Below, piece by piece: positions 53,674-63,145 of a DNA stretch of 64,000 bases. The notes below the pieces were generated by a model. That model was not told the origin of the DNA. It ran no database searches and was given only the letters and a program-made list of their open reading frames with translations. This DNA is from Sphingobium aromaticiconvertens. Its GTDB lineage: Bacteria; Pseudomonadota; Alphaproteobacteria; Sphingomonadales; Sphingomonadaceae. The stretch's first letter is position 1. Each line of letters begins with the position of its first letter. Both the position numbers and the translations under genes were made by a program. The stretch is from NCBI RefSeq assembly GCF_037154075.1, contig NZ_JBANRJ010000001.1, forward strand, positions 3,963,501 through 4,027,500, given 5' to 3'.

Positions 53674-54184
53674 CAAGACCGTGGAACTCGTGACGCGGAG
53701 CGGGCTTCGCCTTTGCGTGCGGCAGGCGGGCTCGACGGACGGGCCGATCCTGACGCACTTGTTCCACCATGTGAGCCATGAGGATCTGCGCTTCCGGTTC
53801 CTGTCGGGATTGAACGAAATCGGTCCAGAGCAACTGCGCGCGCTGACCCCGATAGATGACGGCAACGCGGTAAGCTTCCTCGCATTCGATGCCGAGAGCG
53901 GTGTCGCCGTCGCAAGCGCGATGCTCGTCTCCGATGCAGCGGGCGAGCGGGGCGAGGTGGCGATCTCCGTTGACGCCGACTATCGGCACCGAGGCGTCGG
54001 ATGGACTCTCCTCTCCTTCGTGGCCGATCGGGCCGAAGCCCGGGGTCTTTCGAAAATCGAGTCGATCGAGAGCCGCGCCAATGTCGCCGCGATCGAACTC
54101 GAACGCGACATGGGCTTCTCGGTCGAGGAATATCCTGGAGACTCGACCCTGGTGCTGGTCAGCAAAACTCTACGCGCCGGTTGA
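53666..54184 (+). CDS. GNAT family N-acetyltransferase
   Basis: A 172-residue acetyltransferase with the acetyl-CoA loop DADYRHRGVGWTLLSFVADR, the helix RAEARGLSKIESIESRANV and AAIELERDMGFSVEEYPGDS. This resembles the GNAT domain attached to protein acyl-CoA synthetases (Pat type), which tune acetyl-CoA metabolism by lysine acetylation. A role in modifying enzymes of the acyl-phosphate operon is therefore possible but unproven. I chose the ATG at 53666 (MNDKTVELV), giving an 8-base overlap with the lipoprotein gene; the open frame continues upstream but would overlap more. It ends the long operon and is convergent with qorB. Confidence 0.85.
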   Translation: MNDKTVELVTRSGLRLCVRQAGSTDGPILTHLFHHVSHEDLRFRFLSGLNEIGPEQLRALTPIDDGNAVSFLAFDAESGVAVASAMLVSDAAGERGEVAISVDADYRHRGVGWTLLSFVADRAEARGLSKIESIESRANVAAIELERDMGFSVEEYPGDSTLVLVSKTLRAG

Positions 54185-54199
54185 ACCCGGTGTCGGCGC

Positions 54200-55057
54200 T
54201 CAACCCTTCAGCGCTGCGGCGATCGCGTCCTTCAGGGGCGTGGTCGGCCGGCCGATCAGCCTGCCAAGGTCATGGCTGTCGTCGAACAGGGCGCCCTGGC
54301 CCGCCGCCGCGTCCGATTGGGCGAGCATCGCAGCGACCGCCTCCGGCAGTCCGGCTCCGACCAGCGCCGCCTTGTAGTCAGCTTCGCTCAGGTTCTGGAA
54401 GGTGATCGTCTTGCCTGTCTGACGAGAGAGTTCGTCCGCGAATTCGGCGAGCGTATAGGCCTCATCGCCCGCCAGTTCGTAGACGCGTCCAGCCTGATCC
54501 TCCGGCGCGACGAGCACGGCCGCGGTTGCGTTGGCGAAGTCAGCGCGGGTCGCCGAGGCGATGCGGGCGACTCCGGCGGAGCCTATCATGACGCCATGCT
54601 GGAGAGCGGCGGGTATCGAGGCGGTGTAGTTCTCGGTGTACCAGCTATTTCGCAGCAACACGGTCGGCAGTGCGCTTTCGCGGAGGAGCGCCTCGGTCTG
54701 GCGATGCTCCTCGGCAAGGCCGAGCGGTGACGTATCCGCGTGCAGCGCGCTGGTATAGGCGATGAGCTTCACGCCGGCCGTCTTCGCGGCATCGATCACC
54801 GCCTTATGTTGCGGTACGCGGTGCCCGACCTCGTTTCCCGAAATGAGCAGCAGCTTGTCTACGCCCGCGAGAGCCGGGCCGAGGGTCTCCGGCCGGTTAT
54901 AATCGGCTTCGCGCACGACGACCCCCTTCGCAGCGAGGTCGGACGCCTTGTCGACGTCACGCACCAGGGCCGCGATCTCGCCAGCCGGCACCGTCCTGAG
55001 CAGTGCTGCGATGACGAGCCGTCCGAGTTGTCCTGTCGCTCCGGTGATTGCGAGCAT
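54200..55057 (-). CDS. qorB: NAD(P)H:quinone oxidoreductase, QorB/NmrA-like
   Basis: A 285-residue atypical short-chain dehydrogenase. The N terminus LAITGATGQLGRLVIAALL is the NADP-binding loop; VGHRVPQHKAVIDAAKTAGV, YTSALHADTSPLGLAEEHRQ, WYTENYTASIPAALQHGV and TFQNLSEADYKAALVGAGLP closely match E. coli QorB (YtfG) as I recall it. It should reduce quinones with NADPH. I chose the ATG at 55057, preceded by AAGAGG; the frame runs 43 codons further upstream without similarity. It is monocistronic and convergent with the GNAT gene. A LysR or HxlR regulator often seen next to qorB is absent. Confidence 0.9.
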   Translation of the reverse strand: MLAITGATGQLGRLVIAALLRTVPAGEIAALVRDVDKASDLAAKGVVVREADYNRPETLGPALAGVDKLLLISGNEVGHRVPQHKAVIDAAKTAGVKLIAYTSALHADTSPLGLAEEHRQTEALLRESALPTVLLRNSWYTENYTASIPAALQHGVMIGSAGVARIASATRADFANATAAVLVAPEDQAGRVYELAGDEAYTLAEFADELSRQTGKTITFQNLSEADYKAALVGAGLPEAVAAMLAQSDAAAGQGALFDDSHDLGRLIGRPTTPLKDAIAAALKG

Positions 55058-55264
55058 GGTTCTTCCTCTTCTTTGCTTGGAGGGCGTTCCGATCGTCTCG
55101 CCTTTGGCGTCCATCGAGTCGTTGGGCTCGGGCAATGTCAGCGAGTGGATCGTCGGCATACATAATATGCGATCGAATCGATCCAATCTAATCTCTGATC
55201 GCGCGACGGCGTTTTCTGCCCCAGCCCTGGGAGCTGGGCGGCAACGCCTCCGATGAGATCGACT

Positions 55265-55888
55265 CTACTTGCGCTGTGCGGACGGCGCCAACGCCCGCAA
55301 CCCACTGATCAGCGTGTCGAGCCGCTGTTCGGCTTCGCCTTGATCAGCCTCGGGATAGGCCGTCGCGACGCGAGCGCCCCAACAGCCTAAATCGACCGTC
55401 GTGAGGCTGAATTCAAAGGGAACGCCTTCGCGGCTGCCGCGGAACCGTCCGCGCCAGACGGCATCCTTTGGCATGTCGGGAAGAACGACCGGCCTCTCGG
55501 ACAGCGGCGTGCTTTCATCGAAATAGCTGCGCGCAAGCCACTTCATGATCGTATAATGCTCCTTCGCCGACATTTGCTCGATATGAACCAGCGAGATGCG
55601 GGCAACGATCGTCGAACCGTGCACTGGCGAACGATATTCGACGGAAACATACTGGCCGCTGGGATCATATCCCTGCTCGGCTACGCGGGTGAATCCGGCG
55701 AGCATATGGGGAAAGCGCGCACCGCTTCCCACATGCACCAAGGTCCCGTCGGAATCGAGGCGGAAGCCCGCCGGGGCGGTCGCTTCGGCGGCAGCGGGCG
55801 CCGACTGGGCGGCGGTGTGAATAGAAAGCCCAAGAAGAACACTCAGAACGAGCGGCGCAAGACGCCTGAGACGCGTCTTCCTTTTCAT
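55265..55888 (-). CDS. Secreted protein of unknown function
   Basis: A 207-residue protein starting MKRKTRLRRLAPLVLSVLLG with a twin-arginine-less Sec signal peptide (cleavage near AQSAPA). The mature part contains LVHVGSGARFPHMLAGFTRV, YVSVEYRSPVHGSTIVARIS and VDLGCWGARVATAY. I do not recognise a named family. The start overlaps the stop of a 37-residue membrane peptide gene by 4 bases (ATGA), so the pair is an operon. A periplasmic location is expected. The 55 open codons upstream of 55888 belong to another frame of the small gene and are ignored. Confidence 0.72.
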   Translation of the reverse strand: MKRKTRLRRLAPLVLSVLLGLSIHTAAQSAPAAAEATAPAGFRLDSDGTLVHVGSGARFPHMLAGFTRVAEQGYDPSGQYVSVEYRSPVHGSTIVARISLVHIEQMSAKEHYTIMKWLARSYFDESTPLSERPVVLPDMPKDAVWRGRFRGSREGVPFEFSLTTVDLGCWGARVATAYPEADQGEAEQRLDTLISGLRALAPSAQRK

Positions 55889-55998
55889 TCGGGAAGCTTC
55901 GCCATGATGATGGAGGCGATCGCCATCACCAGACCGGCCGTCAATCCATACAGGAAAATGACGTCGATCGACTGACGAATTCTGTCCAGGGCGTGCAT
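55885..55998 (-). CDS. 37-residue single-pass membrane peptide
   Basis: MHALDRIRQSIDVIFLYGLT and AGLVMAIASIIMAKLPE form one amphipathic start and one membrane helix. GGGGAGA precedes the ATG at 55998 at ideal spacing. The stop overlaps the start of the secreted protein gene by 4 bases. Small single-helix proteins like this often regulate or stabilise a membrane partner. No homologue is recognised. A loose CCTCAGTAA element lies about 66 bases upstream. The gene is too short for standard calling and could be missed. Confidence 0.62.
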   Translation of the reverse strand: MHALDRIRQSIDVIFLYGLTAGLVMAIASIIMAKLPE

Positions 55999-56063
55999 GG
56001 AGATTCTCCCCTTTGTGGTGAGAAAAGTTTCGCGCAGCCGCGCTGTTGGGCATATTGGTAGTG

Positions 56064-56072
56064 TTACTGAGG
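56064..56072 (-). promoter_or_regulatory. CCTCAGTAA element upstream of small membrane peptide gene
   Basis: Loose relative of CCTAAGTA, 66 bases before the ATG at 55998. Included because the spacing fits the other elements; individually weak. Confidence 0.22.
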
Positions 56073-56093
56073 CGGCCATCACCATGTGCCTGC

Positions 56094-57218
56094 TTATGCC
56101 ATCGTTCCGATCGTCCGGCGGAACCGCGCGAGCGCGATCAGGAAAAACACTGCACCGATCACGGCGATGGCAAGGAACTGGGGCCAGACCACGTCGAAGC
56201 TCGCTCCCCGGTAGAGAATCGCCTGCGCCATTCTCACAAAATGGGTGGTGGGCGCGGCGAGCATCACCGTTTGCACGAACTCGGGCATGCTCTCGCGCGG
56301 GGTCATACCGCCGGACAACAGCTGGAGCGGCAGCAGCACGAGCATCAGCAACAGACCGAACTGCGGCATCGAGCGCGCGATCGTGCCCATGAAGATGCCG
56401 ATCGACGTGGTGGCGAACAAATGCAGCGCCGCACCCGTCAGGAACAGCGGGATCGATCCCTCGATCGGCACCTTCAATATTCCTTCGACCACCACCAGCA
56501 GCGCGAAGGCGCAGGCGAGCAGGACGACCAGCCCCATCGCCCAGACCTTGCTCGCCATGATCTCGAACGGCGTGATCGGCATCACCAGCAGATGCTCGAT
56601 CGTGCCATGCTCGCGCTCGCGGATCAGCGCGGCGCCGGTCAACACGATCGAGAGCATGGTGACGTTGTTGATGATCTCCATCACCGACCCGAACCAGCTT
56701 TGCGCGAGCGTCGGGTTGAAGCGGGCCCGCAGGGCGAGATCGGCGGGCGGCGCGGCCGTGGCCCGCGTTCCCTTCATGAACTCCGACACCTCGCCCTGGA
56801 CGATCTGCTGGATATAGCCGCCGCCGGTGAACGCCTGGCTCATCCGCGTGGCGTCGATGTTGAGCTGGACGGTCGGCTGGCGGCCGGCGAGGACGTCGCG
56901 CTGGAAATCGGGCGGCAGGTCGAGCGCGAAGGTGTAGCGCCCGGCGTCCATGGCAGGATCGACCTCACCTAGGGAGATCAAAGCCGGCTGCGTGAAATGC
57001 GGCGGATAAAAGGCTCCGGTGATCCGGCTGGACAGCGGCGACTGATCCTCGTCGACAACCGCAATCGGCGCCTTGTTCAGTGTCTCGGGCATGGCGGAGG
57101 CCGCCACATAGATGCCGAGCGAGAAAGCGTAGACGATCAGGACCAGCATCATCGGATCGCGCCACAGGCTGCGCAGTTCTTTGACGCCCAGACGTCCGAT
57201 ATTGGCGATATGCCGCAT
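56094..57218 (-). CDS. ABC-2 type transporter permease (YhhJ-like)
   Basis: A 374-residue membrane protein of the ABC-2 family. One N-terminal helix (DPMMLVLIVYAFSLGIYVAA), a large periplasmic loop (~residues 40-175) and five further helices at the C terminus, such as TMLSIVLTGAALIREREHGT, VWAMGLVVLLACAFALLVVV and FGLLLMLVLLPLQLLSGGMT. The IREREHGTIEHLLVMPITPF segment is diagnostic. It starts one base after the stop of the RbbA-like gene and ends the efflux operon. It should form the membrane channel together with the permease part of that protein. Confidence 0.88.
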   Translation of the reverse strand: MRHIANIGRLGVKELRSLWRDPMMLVLIVYAFSLGIYVAASAMPETLNKAPIAVVDEDQSPLSSRITGAFYPPHFTQPALISLGEVDPAMDAGRYTFALDLPPDFQRDVLAGRQPTVQLNIDATRMSQAFTGGGYIQQIVQGEVSEFMKGTRATAAPPADLALRARFNPTLAQSWFGSVMEIINNVTMLSIVLTGAALIREREHGTIEHLLVMPITPFEIMASKVWAMGLVVLLACAFALLVVVEGILKVPIEGSIPLFLTGAALHLFATTSIGIFMGTIARSMPQFGLLLMLVLLPLQLLSGGMTPRESMPEFVQTVMLAAPTTHFVRMAQAILYRGASFDVVWPQFLAIAVIGAVFFLIALARFRRTIGTMA

Positions 57219-57219
57219 C

Positions 57220-59991
57220 TCAGCCCTCCTGCTTTTTCAAAAGCGCGACGGACAGTGCGAGCAGCACCGGTACTGCCACGGCCAGCGCCAGAAGCGGCTG
57301 ACCCAGATCGCCGAAGCCCAGCCCCTTGGAGAAGACGCCCCGACAGACGGTGACGAAATGGGTGGTCGGGAAGATGCGCCCGACGAACGCGCCGACGCCC
57401 TCCAGCGACGAGACCGGATTGATCAGCCCGGAAAACTGCACCGCCGGCAGGATGGTGCCGATCGCGGTGGCGAACAGCGCCGCGATCTGGCTGCGCATGA
57501 AGATCGAGAAGAGCAGCCCGATCGCGGTCGCGGACAGCGTGTATAGCAAGGCCGCCACCGTCATCGCCAGCACATTGCCGGTGATCGGCACGCGAAAGAC
57601 GAGCAGCGCCAGCAGCACCAGCAGCACATAGTTGAGCATGGCGAGCGCGACATAGGGAAGCTGCTTGCCGAGCAGGAACTCGATCCGCGTGATCGGCGTG
57701 ACATAGAAGTTGATGATCGAGCCCAGCTCCTTCTCGCGCACGACGCTGAGCGCCGTCAGCATCGCCGGGAACAACAGCAGCAGGACGGGGATGACCGCCG
57801 GCGCGATCGCGACCAGGCTCTTGACGTCGGGATTGTAGCGGTAGCGCGTCTCGATATTGATGAGGCCCACCGAGGGCCGAGCGCCAAGCTCTTGCACGGC
57901 CATCTCTCCCAGCCATTGCGCGTGCAGTGCCTGGATATATCCCTGCACGGTCTCCGCCCGCATCGGCATGGCGCCATCGATCCACACGCCGATCTGGACC
58001 GGATCGCCGCGGCGCAGGTCGCGCGCGAAACCCGGTGGAATCTCGATCGCAACGCTGAGCTCGCCATCGCGCATGCGCCGGTCGAGCTGCGCATAATCGG
58101 TGATCGGCGGGCGTTCGATGAAGTAGCGGGATCCCGCAAGATTCAGAGCATAATTCTGGCTGGTGGTCGTCCCGTCGCGATCGAGCACCGCGAACGGCAG
58201 GTTCTCGACATCCAGGCTGATGCCATAGCCCATGATGAACATGAGCAGCACGCTTCCCAGAAGGGCGAGCGTGGCGCGGATCGGATCGCGACGAAGCTCC
58301 AGCGCCTCGCGCCGGGAATAGCTCAGCATCCGTCGGCGGCTGAAGGTGCGGGAAAAGGACGAAGCAGGCTCAGCCTTTGTCTCGGTGGCCGGCGCCGCGG
58401 CCGCCACTCCCGCCTCCGCCCTTTCATCTCCGCCCGCCGCGTCCTCCAGATAGCTGATGAACGCATCCTCGAGGTTCGTGCTGCCGCGCTTCTCGACGAT
58501 CGCCGCCGGCGTATCGCTGACCAGCACCTTGCCGGCATGCATCAGCGAAATCCGGTCGCAACGCTCGGCCTCGTTCATGAAATGGGTCGAGATGAAGATC
58601 GTCACCTTGTCGCCCCGCGACAGGTCGATCATCATCTGCCAGAACTGATCCCGCGCGATCGGATCGACGCCCGAGGTCGGCTCGTCGAGGATCAGCATTT
58701 CAGGCTTGTGGATCATCGCGACCGCGAGGCTGAGGCGCTGGCGCTGGCCGAGCGGGAGCGCGTCCGGCAGCGCGTCCATGATGTCGGTCAGGTCGAAGCG
58801 TCCGGCCATCTCCTCGACCCGGGCGGGAATCTCTTCCGCCGGCACATGGAAGAGCTGTGCATGCAGCTCGAGATTCTGCCGGACCGTCAGCTCGGAATAG
58901 AGCGAGAAGGCCTGGGACATGTAGCCCACGCGCCGACGCGTCGCCACGTCGTCATTCTCGACTTCGCGCCCGAACAGCCACGCTTGGCCCTCGCTCGCCT
59001 TGAGCAGGCCGGTCAGCATCTTCATCGTCGTCGACTTGCCGCAGCCGTTCGAACCCAGGAAGCCGAAGATTTCGCCGCGCTCGATGCGGAAATCGACATG
59101 ATCGACCGCAGTGAAGTCGCCGAACCGCATGGTCAGCCCCTTGGCCTCGATGGCGATCTCGGTCTCGCTCCCGTCGCTGCGCGGAGGGATGGTCACGGGC
59201 TTGTGACCACGCCGGCGCTCTTCGGGCAGCAGGGCGATGAACGCCTGCTCCAGGCCGTCGGTGCCGGTGCGTTCATAGAAATCCACCGGAGTGCCGGTTG
59301 CGAGGATCTGCCCCGCATCCATCGCCACCAACCAATCGAACCGCGCAGCCTCCTCCATATAGGCGGTGGCGACCAGCACGCTCATCCCAGGCCGGTCGGC
59401 GCGGATGCGGTCGATCAGGTCCCAGAACTGCGCGCGCGACAGCGGGTCGACGCCCGTGGTCGGCTCGTCGAGCAGCAGGAAATCGGGGTCGTGGATGAGG
59501 GCGCAGCACAGCCCGAGCTTCTGCTTCATGCCACCGGAGAGCTTGCCGGCCGGACGTTTGCGGAACGGCGCAAGGCCGGTGCTCTCGGTGAGCTGGGCGA
59601 TCCGCCGCTCGCGTTCCTGTGCATCCTGCCCGAACAGGCGCGCGAAAAATTCCAGATTCTCGTCGATGGACAAGGTCGGATAGAGATTCTTGCCCAGGCC
59701 CTGCGGCATATAGGCGATGCGCGGACAGACCGCTTCGCGGTGGCGCCGGTCCGCCATATCGCCGCTAAGAACCTCGACACTGCCCTCCTGGATCACGCGC
59801 GCGCCGGCGAGCAGCGAGAACAGGGTGGACTTGCCGACGCCGTCGGGGCCGATCAGCGCGACCATGCGTCCGGCCGGAATTTCCAGATCGATGCTGTCGA
59901 GCGCCCGCGTCCTGCCATAGTGCAGGCTGACGCCCGAAAGGCGTGCCGCCAATTCCGGCGAGGCGCCCTCCGACATGCCGGGCGCGGTCAT
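57220..59991 (-). CDS. rbbA: RbbA-like fusion: two ABC ATPases plus ABC-2 permease
   Basis: A 923-residue protein. ABC domain 1 (~20-235) has [36 protein letters not shown] and [23 protein letters not shown] domain 2 (~290-500) has [16 protein letters not shown], a signature [19 protein letters not shown] with the unusual Leu-Gly for Ser-Gly, and [20 protein letters not shown]. Residues ~560-920 are an ABC-2 permease with six helices. The architecture equals E. coli RbbA/YhiH, annotated ribosome-associated; the HlyD and outer membrane neighbours argue for drug or lipid efflux here. ATG at 59991 overlaps the HlyD stop; the frame begins earlier at 60024. Confidence 0.88.
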   Translation of the reverse strand: MTAPGMSEGASPELAARLSGVSLHYGRTRALDSIDLEIPAGRMVALIGPDGVGKSTLFSLLAGARVIQEGSVEVLSGDMADRRHREAVCPRIAYMPQGLGKNLYPTLSIDENLEFFARLFGQDAQERERRIAQLTESTGLAPFRKRPAGKLSGGMKQKLGLCCALIHDPDFLLLDEPTTGVDPLSRAQFWDLIDRIRADRPGMSVLVATAYMEEAARFDWLVAMDAGQILATGTPVDFYERTGTDGLEQAFIALLPEERRRGHKPVTIPPRSDGSETEIAIEAKGLTMRFGDFTAVDHVDFRIERGEIFGFLGSNGCGKSTTMKMLTGLLKASEGQAWLFGREVENDDVATRRRVGYMSQAFSLYSELTVRQNLELHAQLFHVPAEEIPARVEEMAGRFDLTDIMDALPDALPLGQRQRLSLAVAMIHKPEMLILDEPTSGVDPIARDQFWQMMIDLSRGDKVTIFISTHFMNEAERCDRISLMHAGKVLVSDTPAAIVEKRGSTNLEDAFISYLEDAAGGDERAEAGVAAAAPATETKAEPASSFSRTFSRRRMLSYSRREALELRRDPIRATLALLGSVLLMFIMGYGISLDVENLPFAVLDRDGTTTSQNYALNLAGSRYFIERPPITDYAQLDRRMRDGELSVAIEIPPGFARDLRRGDPVQIGVWIDGAMPMRAETVQGYIQALHAQWLGEMAVQELGARPSVGLINIETRYRYNPDVKSLVAIAPAVIPVLLLLFPAMLTALSVVREKELGSIINFYVTPITRIEFLLGKQLPYVALAMLNYVLLVLLALLVFRVPITGNVLAMTVAALLYTLSATAIGLLFSIFMRSQIAALFATAIGTILPAVQFSGLINPVSSLEGVGAFVGRIFPTTHFVTVCRGVFSKGLGFGDLGQPLLALAVAVPVLLALSVALLKKQEG

Positions 59992-61061
59992 CGCGACACG
60001 TTGACGGTCAGCTTCGCCGGCCATTCGGCATCGCGGCTGGTCCGCACATAGGCCATGCCGGGCAGCCCGGTCTTGACCTGGGTGATGTGGCGATCGAGCA
60101 GGGCGGGATCGATCCGCGCCTTCACCCGGAACATCAGCTTCTGCCGTTCGCTTGCCGTCTCGACGGTCTTGGGCGTGAACTGCGCGACATCGGCGACGAA
60201 CGACACCTTGGCCGGGATCACATAGTCGGGCGCGGCATCGAGCACGATCCGCACGTCGCTCCCCAGGGCCACGCGTCCCGCCACGGTCTCGGGCAGGAAG
60301 AAGGTCATGTAGACGTCGCCGAGATTGACGAGGTTGAGTACCCGCCCGCCGCCGGCGACGACCTCGCCCGGCTGGGCCACGCGATACTGGACCCTTCCGG
60401 CCACCGGAGCGCGCAGGTCGCTGTCGCGGATATCGGCCTCGATCCGCTCGATCGTAGCGCGGGCCGCATCGACGTTCGAGCGCGCGCCGATCACCTGGCT
60501 GCGCGCGGTGCCGATGGCCGAATCGACCGCCGCCATCTGCGCGCGCGCCGCCTCGACGGCGGCCGTCGCGCCTTCGACCTGCGCCTGATCGTCGTCGCGC
60601 TCCTGCACGGCAGTGGCGCCCTCGCGCGCCAGCGTCTCCGAACGCGCCAGCCGCTTGCGCGCGGCGTTCAGCTCCGCCTCACGCTGCCGGACGGCGGCAA
60701 AGGCGGCCGCGCGCTCGCTCTGGCGCTGCGACACCTGGCTTTGCGCGATCAGGATGGCGTTGAGCGCCTGGGCGAGCTGCGCCTGTGCCTCGGAGCGCTG
60801 GGCGTTGAGGACATCGATGTCCATATGCGCGACAACCTGTCCCGCCTTCACGAAGTCGCCCTCGTCGGCGACGATGTCGCGTATCCGCCCAGGGGTTTTG
60901 GCGGAGATGTCGATCTCGATCGCCTCGATCCGGCCGTTGCCGCCAATGATGCCGTCTGGAAGGTCAGCGGGCTTGAGCAGCAGCCAGAGGATGATGGCCA
61001 CGGCAACAATGGCCATGGCGATGCCGCCCCTGATGATCCACGTCTTCTGGGGCATCGTCAT
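59988..61061 (-). CDS. HlyD/MFP family periplasmic adaptor
   Basis: A 357-residue membrane fusion protein: one N-terminal helix ([20 protein letters not shown]), a biotinyl-lipoyl domain half ([20 protein letters not shown]), a long alpha-helical hairpin (~85-215, with [20 protein letters not shown]), the second lipoyl half ([20 protein letters not shown]) and a C-terminal beta-barrel. It bridges the ABC core to the outer membrane factor. It overlaps both neighbours by 4 bases (outer membrane factor upstream, RbbA-like gene downstream). Homologues are often called YhiI/YbhG. Confidence 0.9.
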   Translation of the reverse strand: MTMPQKTWIIRGGIAMAIVAVAIILWLLLKPADLPDGIIGGNGRIEAIEIDISAKTPGRIRDIVADEGDFVKAGQVVAHMDIDVLNAQRSEAQAQLAQALNAILIAQSQVSQRQSERAAAFAAVRQREAELNAARKRLARSETLAREGATAVQERDDDQAQVEGATAAVEAARAQMAAVDSAIGTARSQVIGARSNVDAARATIERIEADIRDSDLRAPVAGRVQYRVAQPGEVVAGGGRVLNLVNLGDVYMTFFLPETVAGRVALGSDVRIVLDAAPDYVIPAKVSFVADVAQFTPKTVETASERQKLMFRVKARIDPALLDRHITQVKTGLPGMAYVRTSRDAEWPAKLTVNVSR

Positions 61062-62539
61062 TGCACTGGATTCCTGGTTTCAGCCGTGTTGATGTCGAAG
61101 GCTGGATTCTGGATGAAGCCCCCGCCCAGAGCCGCATAGAGGGCGACGGCGCTCCCGAGATGGGCGCGGCGAAGCTGGACAAGCGTCTGCTCGGTGTCGA
61201 ACAGGTCGCGCTGCGCGTCGAGGACTTCGAGATAGGCCGAGCGCCCGTTGTCGAAACGCAATTGGGCAAGGCGCGCGCGTTCCTGAAGCGCCGCGAGCAT
61301 CGTGCGCGTCATTTCGATCTGGAGGCCGAGTTGCCGGCGCCGGACCAGGGCATCCGAAACATCGCGGAACGCGGCCTGCACCGTCCCTTCATAGTCCGCG
61401 ACGGCAATCACCTGCCGGGCCTTCGCGACGTCGAGATTGCCCTTGAGGCGTCCGGCGTTGAACAGCGGCAGGCTGATGGTCGGCGTGAAGTTCCAGGAGA
61501 GGCTTCCATCCCTGAACAGACCGTCCAGCTCGCTGCTCGCCGTGCCGAAGGCGCCGGTCAGGCTGATATTGGGAAAGAAGGCGGCGCGCGCGGCGCCGAT
61601 ATTCGCATTGGCGGCGCGCAGGGAATATTCCGCCGCCACGATATCGGGCCGGTTGGCCAGAAGCTCCGACGGCAGGCCAGCGGGAAGCGCCATCTCCGGG
61701 GCCGATTCGGCAAGACCGAGCGGCCCGGGCGGGATGTCGACCGGACGCCCGACCAGCAGCGCCAGGGCGTTGCGATTGACGTCGCGATCCTGGTCGAGCG
61801 CCTGCAGCGCCGTCTGCGCCTGCGCCAGCAGGGTCTGTGCCTGGGTCATCTCGAGCTTCGAGCCCGATCCCACCTCATACCGCCGGCGTAGGATGCGCAA
61901 CGACTCCTCGCGCGTCGTGATCGTCCGGCTCGCTAATTCCGCGCGCTCTTCATATTCGCGCTCGAGCAGATAGCCGTTGGCGACCTGGGCGATGAGGTCG
62001 GTCGCGATCGCGCGCCGCGCTTCCTCCGTCGCCAGATATTGCGCCCGCGCCGCCTCGTTGAGGTTGCGCAGCCGGCCCCAGAAGTCGATCTCCCAGCCGG
62101 CGCTCAGCTGGGCGTAGATCTGGTTGCCGGTGACCGCCTGGCCCGTCACCGACAGATCGGCGGGGGTTCGTCCCCGCGTTCCGGTCGCCACGGCATCGAG
62201 TTGGGGGTAGAGCGCCGATCCCTGGATCCGCCACGCCGCCCGCGCCTCCGCGACGCGCCCTGACGCGATCCGGATATCGCGGTTGTTCTCCAGCGCAGCA
62301 GCGATCAGCGTGCGAAGCTGCGCCTCGCGGAAGAAATCATACCAGCCGATCCGGGCGATGGACGGCGAGCCGGAGGCCGATGCGGCATAGGTTTGCGGAA
62401 CGGGCTGCGGCGGACGGACATGCGCCGGCGCGAACGAGCAGCCGGCCAGAAGCATGGACGCAGCGAGACAGGCTGCGCTTATCGCTGGCCGTCGGTATCT
62501 GGCCCCTGTGATCTCTGGAACGGCCATATCGTCGCGCAC
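61058..62539 (-). CDS. NodT/OprM family outer membrane efflux lipoprotein
   Basis: A 493-residue outer membrane factor. The signal ends with the lipobox SMLLAGCSFAPAHVRPP. Two OEP repeats follow: helices around residues 60-250 (LIAAALENNRDIRIASGRVA, GWEIDFWGRLRNLNEAARAQ) and 260-460 (LPSELLANRPDIVAAEYSLR, YLEVLDAQRDLFDTEQTLVQ). It forms the outer duct for the HlyD/ABC efflux system; the start of HlyD overlaps its stop. The listed start is GTG at 62539; an ATG at 62527 is equally possible, since neither has ideal Shine-Dalgarno spacing. It leads the operon. Confidence 0.9.
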   Translation of the reverse strand: MRDDMAVPEITGARYRRPAISAACLAASMLLAGCSFAPAHVRPPQPVPQTYAASASGSPSIARIGWYDFFREAQLRTLIAAALENNRDIRIASGRVAEARAAWRIQGSALYPQLDAVATGTRGRTPADLSVTGQAVTGNQIYAQLSAGWEIDFWGRLRNLNEAARAQYLATEEARRAIATDLIAQVANGYLLEREYEERAELASRTITTREESLRILRRRYEVGSGSKLEMTQAQTLLAQAQTALQALDQDRDVNRNALALLVGRPVDIPPGPLGLAESAPEMALPAGLPSELLANRPDIVAAEYSLRAANANIGAARAAFFPNISLTGAFGTASSELDGLFRDGSLSWNFTPTISLPLFNAGRLKGNLDVAKARQVIAVADYEGTVQAAFRDVSDALVRRRQLGLQIEMTRTMLAALQERARLAQLRFDNGRSAYLEVLDAQRDLFDTEQTLVQLRRAHLGSAVALYAALGGGFIQNPAFDINTAETRNPVQ

Positions 62540-62568
62540 TGCCCCCTGGTTCGGTCTTCAAATAGGCA

Positions 62569-62596
62569 GCTCCCGCCCGGGGGACCGGGCGGGAGC
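62569..62596 (-). terminator. Strong hairpin after phasin gene
   Basis: A perfect 12-bp stem (GCTCCCGCCCGG / CCGGGCGGGAGC) with a GGGA loop, 25 bases beyond the phasin stop. It separates phasin transcription from the efflux operon. The following T content is low. Confidence 0.65.
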
Positions 62597-62621
62597 CGTT
62601 GTTCGCCGTGAGTTGCGACCC

Positions 62622-63041
62622 TCAGGCTGTCGCGGAAACTTTTGCAGGCGCCTTCGCCTTCTCGGGCTCGGCCACAGATATCTGCTTGGCCAGGGGCTGG
62701 AACCACGTCCGGAACGTATCGGACAGTTCCTGCTGGTTGGTCGTCTGCGAGAGCAGATCTTTCCAGCTACCCTGCCATTCGTCGACGGCCGCCTTGATCT
62801 TGCTCACCGAGGCCTCCCGGCTCTTTTCGACCTCGCCGAGCAGGCTCGTGACCGCGTCGCTTCTGAAGCTCGGGACAGTCCCCGGCTTCAGTTCCTTGAA
62901 CTGATCGACGAAGAGGGTCGCCGCCTTGCTGCCGATCTGTGCATACTCCTCGCCACCGCTCCGGGCGATCTCGGCGAATTTGAGGACAAGCTCGCCATTG
63001 GCCTTGGCAAGGGCGGTAATCTGATCGAGGGGATAGCTCAT
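62622..63041 (-). CDS. Phasin family protein (PHA granule-associated)
   Basis: A 139-residue helical protein beginning with PLDQITALAKANGELVLKFA and EIARSGGEEYAQIGSKAAT, with continuous amphipathic helices and the SQTTNQQELSDTFRTW segment. Composition and length match phasins that coat poly-hydroxybutyrate granules. It lies about 100 bases downstream of the acetoacetyl-CoA reductase gene on the same strand, which supports a PHB role. AAGGACCTGACCC precedes the ATG. The C-terminal tail EPEKAKAPAKVSATA is Ala/Lys/Pro-rich, as in other phasins. A strong hairpin follows. Confidence 0.87.
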   Translation of the reverse strand: MSYPLDQITALAKANGELVLKFAEIARSGGEEYAQIGSKAATLFVDQFKELKPGTVPSFRSDAVTSLLGEVEKSREASVSKIKAAVDEWQGSWKDLLSQTTNQQELSDTFRTWFQPLAKQISVAEPEKAKAPAKVSATA

Positions 63042-63145
63042 GGGTCAGGTCCTTTCGAGAATCGAGGCGGGAGGAAAAACAGTTTCCGTTGCGATGCTGC
63101 GCTGCGATATGAGGGATTGTCCTTACGCACGATGGCAGACGAGGC

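Noticed and set aside
57892..60051. A 719-codon plus-strand open frame opposite the RbbA-like gene
   Set aside because: It is the antisense shadow of a well-motif-supported ABC protein in GC-rich DNA; its translation is Arg/Ala/Gly/His-rich without domains.
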